The notes beneath the pieces were generated by a model. That model was given only the letters and a program-made list of their open reading frames with translations, made no database searches and was not told where the DNA came from. A DNA stretch of 64,000 bases from Vicia villosa. Its lineage: Eukaryota; Streptophyta; Magnoliopsida; Fabales; Fabaceae. Within the stretch, counting starts at the first letter, position 1, and each line of letters starts with the position of its first letter. The stretch lies in the NCBI RefSeq assembly GCF_029867415.1, contig NC_081186.1, forward strand, positions 28,647,915 through 28,711,914, given 5' to 3'. The position numbers were made by a program, and so were the translations under genes. Positions 9,861-21,000 of the stretch are shown piece by piece.

Positions 9861-12610
9861 TGTAATATTCTTGCACAGTAGGATGAAACGAATCGAATGC
9901 TATGCTTAGTGTTGTTTTGGTGAGTTTTCTTTAAGGTTAGGGTTTGATTGTCGTCTTCGGTTAGGATGATAGGGGAAGAGTTGGAGAAAACAGAGTCCAT
10001 ATTTGGGATCTACGCGAAAAAACATGGGGGACGGTGGTCTCGCTCGTCGTTCTAAGGGACCGGCCGTCGCCAGTGCCGCCGAGGATGGCGGTGGTTTGTT
10101 GGGGAAGATGATGAGCAGTACCCCCAAGGTACTGTTCACGTGATTCGCATGCTGAGTTTTTTTCTTTTTTTATTCTTTTGTTGTTTTGCTTTGGGATAAT
10201 GATTGGAATGATGAGGTGTAGGCATGTGATTGGTTTGTGGGTGTTCTTTGTCCTATATGACTTAAAATGTGGTGACCAATTGATTTCATGTGAATGTTAT
10301 ATGTGTGTCACGATACATTTTCTAAAAAAACCATAGAATAAACAAAATATTACATGATGGTAACAGACCTGGGCCACGAATTTGATTTGGGCCTGTACTT
10401 AATTGTTTTCTGCACCCTATGGAAATCTGGCCCAATGCGCTGCTAACTGGAATTCTAGTTTATATAAGTATTACTTTCTCACCCCTAGTTGACAGATCTA
10501 TTTTCTTTTGTTAAAAATTGTTCCTTTCTAACTTTTGATTCATAATCCAGTTTCCATTGAAATAAAAAATAAATAAAAATATGTTTTAGATTCCTTAATG
10601 TGTTTAGATAATTGTAATATTTTTTCTAAGAATTTTAGGACTTATCTTGGTATTTTAATGGACTATTTTCTAAAGTGTAGTCGATTTTGTTTCGGTTTAG
10701 GTACCTTGTGCATTTAGGCTTGATTGAATAACTTGCAAACTGATTTTTTTCATTCCTTTTTGTGTACATTCAGTCGAGATATATAGGATGTTATGTATCA
10801 AAAAGAAAGTTCTGATTCTAAATTCTAATATGGTTTTTAGGCTAGTTCCTTTAGCATTCGATTATTGTGCGTTTATGTACGATTGTTGTTTGTTTTTGCC
10901 CATAAGGGATGATGCACTTGTGCAATGCTTTTAATACTTTTTGAGGACATTCCTAGGTTTGTTTAAGAGGTTTTAGGACCTGAGTTGTGAATTTTAAGTC
11001 ATACTTTCATGCTTTGCTCAAATTTCCTTTCTTACATGTAAATAACTTGCTTTTGATTAACGATTGTATCATAACTTGTGCAAATGACCTATAATTTTGT
11101 ATGAGACTTCTTGAATTGATTCCATGATTGTTTAGAAACCTCTTAGAGGTTGTTAACTACCGACTTCCATCATTTGATTGCATTTTTCTAACTTCATTCA
11201 CAATTTGAAATCGTTTAGTTAGTATTGACCTAGTTTTGCCTAGTTTTTGTTAGAACTTTGTGTTGCTTCAAGCTAATTGACTAACAAGGATTGGTGTAAG
11301 GTCTTAGACCTATAAATGAATTAATATGCTACTGACCTCAAGCTTAGTTCATGTGTTCATTTGCTTTTTGTTTTGATTAATTGATGTTTGTTCACTAATT
11401 GTTAAGTAACGATTCAGGCGATACTTTGGTAACTTCTTGTGAATATTTTCGTGTGTTGCCATGAGGCTTTTGTGTTTGATTTAGGACACTAATTTCCTTG
11501 GTTTGCTACTGCCCTAGGGTTTTCTTCCCTCTTTCTCATGCTTTGCCTCTTCTTTCATACTTTGATTGTTGTTAGTTTAAGAGGCGACAATTGTTTGTTC
11601 TTCCTCCACCTTTTGTGGATTGTTTTCTCTTGGGATTCATTGTGTGTAGTCTCTTAGGAGTAGACTTGGTTAGGGACTTCATTAAGTCACCTACCTTGCA
11701 TGTTGCTTTTGCTTATCTCTTACTATATATTTACCATGTTCCCTTAGGGCGGTGACTTCAATCTTCGTTAAGATTAGTCACATAGAACAACTTAGGTTGT
11801 AGTGTATGCATGATAACATAGGTAGAGATCCCTTATCCTTGACCTTAGGGCCATTCTTATGTGTTAGCATTAGGTTAGAAATGTATGTTCCCCTTTTGCA
11901 TGAAAAACAAAAATCAATAAAACACCATAAAACATTAATAAAGGTTGAAAGTTAATAAAAAGGAATGGAATCTCTCGTCCCTCTTGTTTAAGGGGATCAC
12001 TTGAGTGGAGATTCCTAAACTTAAAAAACACAAACCAAGAGTTGATTGAGTCTTCCTTGTTTAAGGGTCACTCGAAACGCTCGACATACTTTTGTTTTTC
12101 TTTTAAGAGCATGTTACTTCCACTCCAATCTCAGCGTGAGTCTCCAAAGGTCGAGCGGTGGAGTGTGATATAACTGTTCACTAAAAAACACCAACAAATC
12201 CTAAAAAAACATAGAAAATCCTGAACAGAACTACGACGCTCTGATTCTTCTTAAGAGGATACGTAGGCATAGAGGCAACTCTAGCTAGCACAATAATTAT
12301 TAAAAAACTTTAGGTTTAATCATGCATTGCATTAGTTTTAGATACACCCTTTAGATAGAAACAAACATAGGTGGATACCATCGAGTACGATGGGCGTGAG
12401 GGGTGCTAGCACCTTCCCCTTGCGTAACCGACTCCCGTGCCCTGTTCTCTGGTCGAAAGACCTTGTTCTTATTCCGAGTTAGGTTTCTGATATTCCTTTC
12501 CCGCGATGGGATGAATATATTAATGGCGACTCTGATTCCATTTTTCGCGGTAGCGACAGTAACGACTAAACTCGACACGCGGATGATAGTAACCACTAAA
12601 CACTCACGGA
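9861..12610 (+). repeat. Tat/Ogre-type LTR remnant, noncoding
   Basis: AT-rich, stop-dense sequence without a credible gene. A GC-rich segment at 10000-10140 gives short ORFs on both strands that I do not trust. The right part carries hallmarks of the 3' part of legume Tat-clade LTRs: a GATACGTAGGCAT motif at ~12258 and GGGTGCTAGCACCTTCCCCTTGCGTAACCGAC at 12398-12430 (compare the same position near the end of the Tat LTR, 54555-54600), then GGCGACTCTG at ~12524. I find no PBS after it, so it is taken as a truncated or solo LTR in plus orientation. Its left limit is uncertain. Confidence 0.5.
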
Positions 12611-14418
12611 GATGTTGATGCTTGCAAAGCATAAGAATTACATGAATCCCTCAGGCCAAAAGGCGGGGTGTAACTCTTCAAGAGTGGCAATCATTCGAAT
12701 TGCCACACACCAAGTATGATTACCCAAATGATTGAAAAATGAGATGGGTTGAATGCCACCCTCATTCGCACTCTAATCTGCATGCAGCATACGGGAAAAT
12801 AACCAAGGCAAACTTGCAAGAAGCAAGAGATATCCCTTATGCAACAGGCAGTAAGGGGACTCACAAAAAGTAAGTACAAAGAGAAGACTGGTGACGACCA
12901 GACTCTATTAGAGGATACCAGTAAACCCTGGACTTTGAAAGAGGTATTGTTACATATGGAACGTAAGAACTACATGGTTCCCTCAGGCAAGAAGGCGGGG
13001 TGTAGCTCTACAAGAGTGACAAATCATTCGAATTGCCATACACAAATTATGGGTTATCCAAACGATTGAGCTCAGCAAACGGGAAATAACCAAAGAGACA
13101 ACGATCTTGACGAAGAATGACTCTGTATCCATTCCACACTGGAGAGAGAAAGTGAGACTTCTTCTGGGGATATATCAATTTGTCTGTGTAACATATGTGA
13201 ACTTGGCTTATGCCTTGATGCATGTTTGAATTTTCCATGGCGTAATGCTCCATATCTATGGGAATGTTACGCGTTTTTATAGATGCAATGTGAATGCAAT
13301 GATTACTATATGCAAGAGAGGATGGATGAATCATTAGAGAGACTTTGTCTGAAGAACTCTGCGGGGATTCTTCTTGATGTCTTGACCTTGCAGGGTCACA
13401 CCAGATGGTTTCTTAACCACCCCCAGTATGTAACTTCTGCAGGGGAATAACCCACACAAGAAGCCTTGTGAGGAGGAAAGCATAGTGGCATCTCTGAGAA
13501 GCATTACCACCATCATGCCTCAAACTCAGAATATTGCACCTCCCCCTTTTGAACTTCCACATCTTTGTTGAAGGATAAAGAAATCCAATCACTAACGCGT
13601 AAGAGTAGGCCATGGATGAGAGATCCAATGAGAAATAAACTCCTGGATTCTGAGAAAAGGAGACCTTTGGGTTCCATCTTAAGGGAATATACCCAGTTGA
13701 CGCTTCTTGAAGCACGGGTACTGGCATCTGACTGTCCTGAATGATCGGAGACTCCTACAAAACAAACCAAACAAATATGCCCCAGGTATGATGGCTCGAC
13801 CTTGTCCACCATCCCATGTACTCAAAGTCTTAAGCAATTCTATCTGTTTTAGATCATGTTCCTTTTGTAGGACCTCAATGTTCGAAATGCAATGCTTACC
13901 AAAATAACTGGACGTTTTTGTAAACAAAATAGTAAAAATAAAATGATGTAGGAATTTTTTGAGTGGAATATATTTTCATTAATGAAAATTTGCCCAACAT
14001 AGGCGAGTACATCAGGAAGTAGCCCCTTAAAGAGGTGGCTACCAAAAAGAAAACAAATAGCATTTACAAACATGGCAACGTAAGAAAAAGATTCCGTTGG
14101 GTTCCAATCTTGCTATGCCTTGTAGACCCTCGACGTTCCTTCTGCTTTGCTTTCTGAAATGGATGAATGAATTGATCTTTACCCTTCTGAGTCCTCCAGT
14201 TGTGGTGACTAGCCGTGCTGAAAGATCTAATGCACGACGCAGTCATTCGCTTTTTGTCCCTCTTTTGCCTGGAGCACCCTTTCGGGTTTTCAATCCACCA
14301 GGACCCCTTTTTTTGCCTAAGTCGCCCTTTCGGGTTTTCAACTTAGTGGGTGTACTTTATTTCTTTTTTATTCTTTTGCCTGATCTTTTCCTTTTCTTTT
14401 ATTTTATTTTGATCAGGT
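12611..14418 (-). repeat. 3' UTR of a decayed Ogre-type element
   Basis: Noncoding sequence downstream (minus strand) of the integrase remnant. It holds a ~115 bp imperfect direct repeat, units at about 12625-12735 and 12957-13070, both containing TCAGGC-AAGGCGGGGTGTA and CATTCGAATTGCCA. Small ORFs in all frames are not conserved with anything I recognise. The segment nearest the integrase (14262-14350) contains hairpin units matching those downstream of the intact Ogre integrase at 33777-33935, supporting its assignment as Ogre 3' UTR. Confidence 0.6.
14267..14347 (-). repeat. Two hairpin units downstream of the Ogre-type integrase remnant
   Basis: Each unit contains CCCTTTCGGG (CCC-GAAA-GGG on the element strand) flanked by arms. 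Unit 14317-14346 has outer arms CTAAGT/ACTTAG. Unit 14270-14297 has partly decayed arms TGGA/TCCA. The layout equals that of the three units downstream of the intact Ogre integrase. Confidence 0.55.
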
Positions 14419-15665
14419 CTATGCGAAGTATTTTTTAACTGCGTCGGCATTCACGGGAAGTGGGAAGTCTTCGCCATCCATAGTTGAGAGGATCATGGCG
14501 CCACCTGAGAAGACTTTCTTTACGACATAAGGCCCTTCGTAATTCGGAGTCCACTTGCCCCTAGGATCATTGTGAATAGGCAGGATCTTCTTGAGCACAA
14601 GGTCACCAACCTGAAAGTGTCGAGGACGAATCTTCTTGTCGAAGGCTTTCTTCATCTTCTTTTGGTAGGCTTGCCCATGGTATATGGCCGCTAATCTCTT
14701 TTCATCAATGAGGTTCAGTTAATCAAATCTGGTCTGAACCCAATCAACTTCACTGAGCTTCATATCTGTCAATACCCTTAATGAAGGAATCTCGACCTCG
14801 ATCGGAAGGAATGCTTCCATGCCATATACTAATAAGAAAGGAGTTGCCCCTGTGGAAGTACACACCGAGGTAAGATAACCATGTAAAGCAAAAGGCAACA
14901 TCTCATGCCAATCCTTATAGGTGACCACCATCTTTTGCACAATCTTCTTGATATTCTTATTGGTCACCTCAACTGCACCATTCATCTTTGGCCTGTACGG
15001 GGATGAATTATGATGTTTGATCTTGAAATCCTTGCATAATTCCCCCATCATCTTGTTATTGAGGTTGGATCCGTTATCGGTGATAATCTTCTCAGGAACC
15101 CCATAACGACTGATTATATTGTGCTTGATGAAGCGAGTCACTACTTGCTTGGAGACATTTGCATAAGAAGCAGCTTCAACCCACTTGGTGAAATAGTCAA
15201 TAGCAACAAGGATGAAATGATGTCCATTAGAGGAGGCGGGCTTAATTTCCCCAATCATATCGATGCCCCACATAGCAAATGGACAAGGAGATGTCAACAT
15301 ATTCAGAGGAACTGGGGGTACATGAACTCTATCTCCATACACTTGACATTTGTAACATACCACCACATGACTGAAGCAATCATGCTCCATGGTCGACCAA
15401 TAATAACCCGCTCTCAATATCTTTCTAGCCATGGTGTGTCCACTCGCATGTGTACCAAAGGATCCTTCATGCACTTCTTGGATGATTTTGGCTACTTCGT
15501 GTCTATCCACGCATCTGAGTAACACAGAATCAAAATTCCTCTTGTACAACACGCCTCCAGCAAGGAAGAACTTGGAAGATAATCTCCTCAGAGTTTTCCT
15601 ATCCGTAAGGTATGCACCCTTAGGATACTCTTGGGTCTCCAAAAATTTCTTAATATCATAAAACC
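14419..15665 (-). pseudogene. Ogre-type integrase remnant (C-terminal pol), one nonsense codon
   Basis: Read on the minus strand, it starts at the junction near 15665 ([11 protein letters not shown]) and continues in one frame to the stop at 14419. It holds the integrase zinc finger (HEGSFGTHASGH ... CYKCQ), the core residues in GIDMIGEI, IITDNGSNLNN and NGAVEVTNK, and the C-terminal part ending VNADAVKKYFA. It is clearly related to the same region of the intact Ogre ORF3 at 33956-37384. A TAA at 14719-14721 replaces a codon that is GAA (FDELNL) in the intact copy, a single-base nonsense change. Everything upstream (RT, RNase H, gag) is missing. The break at ~15665 joins directly to Tekay sequence of opposite orientation. 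Confidence 0.85.
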
Positions 15666-16322
15666 ATGGTTTATGTTGGGTTTGGGAGGCGTTTTGATGC
15701 AAAAAGGGCAAGTGGTAGCTTATGTTTCAAACAACTTAAAGTTCATGAGAGGAATTATCCGACACATGATTTAGAGTTGGCCGCCGTTGTGTTTGTGTTG
15801 AAACTTTGGAGGCATTATTTGTTTGGATCAAGATTTGATGTTTTTAGTGATCACAAGAGTTTGAAGTATTTGTTTGATCAGAAAGAGTTGAATATGAGGC
15901 AACGAAGATGGTTGGAATTCTTAAAGGATTATGATTTTGGTTTGAACTACCATCCTGGAAAAGCGAATGTTGTAGCCGATGCATTGAGTAGGAAATCATT
16001 GCATATGTCTATGTTGATGATTCAAGAATTGGAATTGTTGGAACAATTTAGATATTTGAGTTTGGTTTGTGAAGCGACGACTACGTGTGTTAAGCTTGAT
16101 ATGTTGAAGCTTACGAGTGGTATTCTTGATGAGATTAGAAAAGGTCAGAAGTCGGATTTGAGATTGGTTGACATTATGACATTGATTAATCAAGGTAAAG
16201 GTGGTGATTTTCGGATTGACGAGAATGGTGTTATGAGATGTCGTGATCGAGTTTGTATTCCGGATGTTGCGGATTGGAGAAAGAGAATTCTTGAGGAAGG
16301 GCATAGAAGTGGTTTGAGTATT
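15666..16322 (+). pseudogene. Tekay-type pol fragment (RNase H to start of integrase)
   Basis: Plus-strand fragment closely related to the Tekay pol at 57043-59514. It spans the RNase H end ([45 protein letters not shown]) and the beginning of the integrase zinc-finger region ([11 protein letters not shown]). Near its start the homologous frame is GLGGVLMQ, but a one-base insertion near 15730 shifts it, so the first residues of the displayed ORF are out of frame. The left end joins an Ogre remnant. The right end is cut at 16322 by the LTR of a Tat-clade element, after which the ORF is not homologous. Confidence 0.85.
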
Positions 16323-17492
16323 TGTCATACCCCAAAATTTGCCCAACGTATTCATTCATATTTCAATCCATCTGACTTTCAAATGCTCAAAAACGCACAA
16401 GAAAGAAGCATGCAGTCTCTCTCCTAAACAACAACCTCTGAATTAGGGTTTCTAATTTAATCAAGGAATCTGAACTTCTAAGACCTCAAAAGAAACTCAT
16501 GGTCTCTCATATGCCTCAAAGGATCCTCAAACCAATTTTCAAGCTCTAATTCAAAAGATTGCTCACCCAACGGACCAAACGATCAATAATCGACTGGTTG
16601 ACCTAAAAGTCAAACTATGGTCAAACCACAATCAAAACTTCTGATTTTTTGATCAACATCCTCATTATAACGTATAATTCACCATTTGATCAATAATGGA
16701 TCATGGTTCATCAAGGAAAGATCAGAAATCAACAATTCCAAAAGTTTCTAAATTAGGGTTTTCATAGGAGAAAGTCAACCAAACTTTGACCAGCCATAAC
16801 TTTCACATGGAAGGTCATAAATTTCCCAAACAAAGCCTATCTTGAAGGAAATTGAATTCTCTACAACTTTGTCTCTCACAAGCCAAAGCCAGAAATGCAC
16901 CATTTGAGAGATATGAGCCAAAACATTACAGGTCCTTCTAAAAAGATCGCAAAAAGTCATTTTTTCTCAAAGCTCATAACTTGAATATGGTAGACTCAAT
17001 TGAGGAGATACCAAAAAGGCTGGTTAGAGGACTCTTCAAGCTTTCCAAAAAATCCTAGAACACTTTCATATCTTAAAAATTGAGAGAGTTATGCATTATT
17101 AAAATTGACAAAATTTTGAGAAAGTGCGTGAAGGAAAAAGTGAGCAAACTTGGATTTTTCACTTAATGGGCCAAAGTTGGTATTCCTAAACATGTCCATG
17201 GTATAATTAGAGGCCCACCACACCATCCTTTCATCATTATTATTTTTATTTATTTTATTTTGAATTATATTCATTATAATTCAAAATTTAATGAAAGAAA
17301 TAATGGAAATCATATAGGATTTGATTTGGGTTTATTTTTCAATCAAGTATGGAGCATATTATTGAGAGAAATCAAAGGAATTTCGTTGGTTTGGAAACTT
17401 GCAAGATATACTCCAAAAGTAGAAATTTTAGGGCAAATCTTCAATCAAAGATTCAAACCTCGGCTCAAAATTTGTTAACCTAATCTCTCCTC

Positions 17493-17500
17493 TATATATA
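17493..17500 (+). promoter_or_regulatory. Candidate TATA box of the Tat-clade LTR
   Basis: TATATATA in the context CTCCTCTATATATACCTCATG, about 1.17 kb into the LTR. It is the best TATA candidate before the SIRE insertion. Confidence 0.4.
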
Positions 17501-17781
17501 CCTCATGTATTCAGACCACAAGGGACGAAAAAAAGAGGGCTGGAGAGGCCAAGAAAATAGGGTTTGTAGGTCAAAAGTTCAAAACAAAGTTGCACCATGG
17601 AATTCCAATTTGCAGCCACTCTCACACAATTTCAAGGTTTGATTCTTGTTCCTGAGTTCTTTAAGGGTGAGTATTGGCCCATATTCATGGCCAAACATGT
17701 CTGAATTGCACATCCCATGAACTCCGATTGCCTATCATTCACGAATTTTGTATTATTATGTTTATCAAGTTTTTATGAGAA

Positions 17782-17786
17782 CTAAT
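17782..17786. repeat. Target-site duplication (left) of SIRE plus-strand element
   Basis: CTAAT directly before the LTR start. The same five bases follow the other LTR at 52342-52346, which proves a single insertion spanning 17787-52341. Confidence 0.95.
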
Positions 17787-18995
17787 TGTTAGAACAAGAT
17801 TTGTTCTGATCAATTATCTTAGTTTTGATGATAACAATAATATGAATTTTGCTTAAGATAATATGGTACTCTAATCCAATGCAATTTCCTTTTCAGGAAA
17901 TATATAAAGAGTATGCATAATTCAGCGCTCAGAAGCTTTGTCTCAAAGGGTTCAGCATGCAACATCAAAACATGGTCTGGCAAGACATCAGAAGATGGTC
18001 GAAGCAGAATCAGAACATGGGTCTAGGGAAGCATCAGAAGAACAAGAGAACAGAAGCACTGAAGTTCTGATGGTATCACGCTCAGAAGCACTTCAAGGTC
18101 AGAAGATCAGAAGATGCTTTGCACCAAGCTGTTTGACTCTGATGATATTCAAACGTTGTATTCACAAACATCAGATCAGAAGGAAGTACAAGTGGCAAGC
18201 TACGCTGACTGACAAAAGGAACGTTAAAAGCTATTATAGGCTACGTCAGTAGACACAGCGTGAACAAGGCTCGAGGTAGTTGACAAAAGCGTATAACATT
18301 AAATGCGATGCTGTACGGAACACGCAAAGCATTAAATGCACTCAACGGTCATCTTCTCCAACGCCTATAAATATGAAGTTCTGATGAGAAGCAAGGTTAA
18401 CGATTCTGAACAAAAACAACGCCTATTAACTTGCTGAAACTCTGTTCTACTCAAAACTCAGAATCTTCATCTTCATCAAAGCTCACTACATTGCTGTTGT
18501 AATATATTAGTGAGATTAAGCTTAAACGTTAAGAGAAATATCACAGTTTGTGATTATAGCTTTTTAAGAAGCAATTGTAATACTCTTAGAATTGATTACA
18601 TTAAGTTGTAAGGAACTAGAGTGATCGTGTGGATCAGAATACTCTAGGAAGTCTTAGAGGTTATCTAAGCAGGTTGTAACTAGAGTGATCGTGTGGATCA
18701 GAATACTCTAGAAAAGTCTTAGAGGACATCTAAGCAGTTGTTCCTGGAGTGATCAGTGTGTGATCAGAAGACTCTGGAAGACTTAGTTGCTGACTAAGTG
18801 GAAAACCATTGTAATCCGTGCGATTAGTGGATTAAATCCTCAGTTGAGGTAAATCATCTCTGCGGGGGTGGACTGGAGTAGTTTAGTTAACAACGAACCA
18901 GGATAAAAATAACTGTGCAATTTATTTTTATCTGTCAAGTTTTTAAAGCTACACTTATTCAAACCCCCCCTTTCTAAGTGTTTTTCTATCCTTCA
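17787..18995 (+). repeat. 5' LTR of SIRE plus-strand element (1209 bp)
   Basis: From TG at 17787 to CA at 18995, followed by two bases and the PBS. It contains a ~60 bp direct repeat with AGAGTGATCGTGTGGATCAG at about 18620 and 18682. TATA box TATAAATA is at 18366-18373. Confidence 0.95.
18366..18373 (+). promoter_or_regulatory. LTR TATA box of SIRE plus-strand element
   Basis: TATAAATA in CGCCTATAAATATGAAG, the same position as in the other SIRE LTRs. The resulting transcript would start near 18400. Confidence 0.6.
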
Positions 18996-18997
18996 AT

Positions 18998-19009
18998 TGG
19001 CATCAGAGC
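18998..19009 (+). other. Primer-binding site, initiator tRNA-Met type
   Basis: TGGCATCAGAGC two bases after the LTR end, identical to the PBS of the minus-strand SIRE copy. Confidence 0.92.
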
Positions 19010-19081
19010 GCCGGTTCTAAGGTGCAAGCACTTAACCGTGTTTAGAAAAGATTCAGGAAGAGAAAAACGCTTCAGTAAAAG

Positions 19082-21000
19082 ATGGCTGATGAATCTGCAA
19101 AGTCTACACCTGCATCTACATCTGGCTCTGCTGAGCAACACAACGGTAACAATGGTTATACTAGACCGCTGGTATTTGATGGTGAAAACTTTGAATACTG
19201 GAAAGATGAACTGGAAAGTTACTTTCTTGGTCTAGATGGTGATCTATGGGATCTTCTGATGGATGGTTACAAACATCCAGTAAATGCCTGTGGCGTAAAG
19301 CTGACAAGGCAAGAAATGAATGATGATCAGAAGAAGCTTTTCAGGAATCATCATAAATGCAGAACTGTTTTGCTGAATGCTATCTCTCATGCTGAGTATG
19401 AGAAGATATCTAACAGGGAAACGGCCTATGACATATATGAGTCCTTGAAAATGACTCATGAAGGAAATGCTCAAGTCAAGGAGACTAAAGCTCTCGCTTT
19501 AATCCAGAAGTATGAAGCCTTCAAGATGAAGGATGATGAAGACATTGAAAAGATGTTTTCAAGATTTCAAACTCTTACTGCTGGATTGAGAGTTCTTGAC
19601 AAGGGATACACCAAGGCTGATCACGTAAAGAAGATCATCAGAAGCTTACCCAAAAGATGGGGTCCTATGGTGACTGCATTCAAGATTGCAAAGAATCTGA
19701 ATGAAGTTTCTCTGGAAGAGCTTATCAGTGCCTTGAGAAGCCATGAAATAGAGCTGGACGCAAATGAGCCTCAAAAGAAAGGTAAGTCTATTGCATTAAA
19801 ATCAAATATCAAGAAATGCACTAACGCTTTTCAGGCTAGAGAAGAAGGTCCTGAAGAATCAGAATCTGAAGAAGAAGATGAACTGTCCTTGATCTCCAGA
19901 AGGCTAAATCAACTCTGGAAGAACAAGCAAAGGAAGTTCAGAGGCGTCAGAAGTTCAAAGAAATTTGAACGTGGAGAATCTTCTGATGACAGAAGATTTG
20001 ACAAGAAGAAGGTCATGTGCTATGAATGCAATGAGCCTGGACACTTCAAGAATGAATGTCCAAAACTTCAGAAGGAAAATCCCAAGAAGAAGTTTCATAA
20101 GAAGAAAGGTCTTATGGCAACCTGGGATGAGTCAGAAGATGATTCAGACTCTGAAGATGAGCAGGCTAACTGTGCGCTGATGGCGACAGAAGATGACGGA
20201 TCAGAATCTACATCAGAATCAGATTCTGAAGAGGTATTTTCTGAACTTACTAGAGATGAGTTAGTTTCCGGTCTAACTGAACTTCTGGAATTCAAGTCTC
20301 AGATTAGTCTCAATACAAAAAGCTGAAAAAGCTATTTGAATTTGAAACAAAGAAACTTGAGTTGGAAAATTCTGAATTAAAAGAAAAACTTTTAAAATTA
20401 TCCAATAATGTTGGATCTCCTTCTGATTCAGAAAAATCCACTCCTAGTCTAAACCATATTCTGAAAGAATATGATTTAAGTTTCAGGAAGTTCTTATCTA
20501 GAAGTATTGGCAGAAGTCAGCTAGCTTCTATGATATATGCTGTGTCTGGAAACAAAAGAGTCGGCATTGGTTTTGAGGGTGAAACTCCATACAAACTTGA
20601 ACCTGTTGATGAAATGAAATTTACATACAAGCCATTGTATGATCAGTTCAAGTATGGCCACTCCCATGATATTAGGCACACTTCACATGCTCAAAGTTTT
20701 CACATAACACACACCAAAAAGCATGTGACACAACCTAGGAAATATCATGAAACTCACATTAAGAATTATCATGCTGTTCCTCCTATTGCTTACAATGTTA
20801 AACCCAAGTTCAATCAGAACTTGAGAAAATCTAACAAGAAAGGACCCAAGAAGATGTGGGTACCTAAGGATAAGATTATTCCTATTGCAGATATCCTTGG
20901 CTGCAAAAAGGACAAAGCACAACATGTCATGGTACCTGGACTCTGGATGCTCTCGACACATGACAGGAAGAAGGTCTATGTTCCAAGACCTGGTGCTTAA
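19082..21000 (+). pseudogene. gag: SIRE-type gag with a one-base deletion
   Basis: Residues from MADESAKSTPAS through the UBN2-type gag domain and the CCHC knuckle CYECNEPGHFKNEC are open from 19082 to 20326. Compared with the intact gag of the minus-strand copy, one A is missing near 20311 (CAATAC instead of CAAATAC), so the frame ends at 20326. The remainder, ending VPRPGA, is readable in the shifted frame to 21000. The truncated product would keep the capsid-like region and knuckle. Apart from this lesion the protein is very similar to its sister copy. Confidence 0.9.

Larger units (their letters stand above)
16323..17786 (+). repeat. Tat-clade 5' LTR, segment 1
   Basis: The first 1464 bp of the split LTR, from the terminal TG to the SIRE insertion point. 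It is noncoding. Short ORFs such as 17260-17478 show no recognisable domain. A TATA-like motif lies near the end. Confidence 0.85.

Noticed and set aside
9906..10139. 77-residue minus-strand ORF and a short plus-strand ORF in a GC-rich patch
   Set aside because: Stop-free mainly because of local GC content. The surroundings look like LTR sequence.
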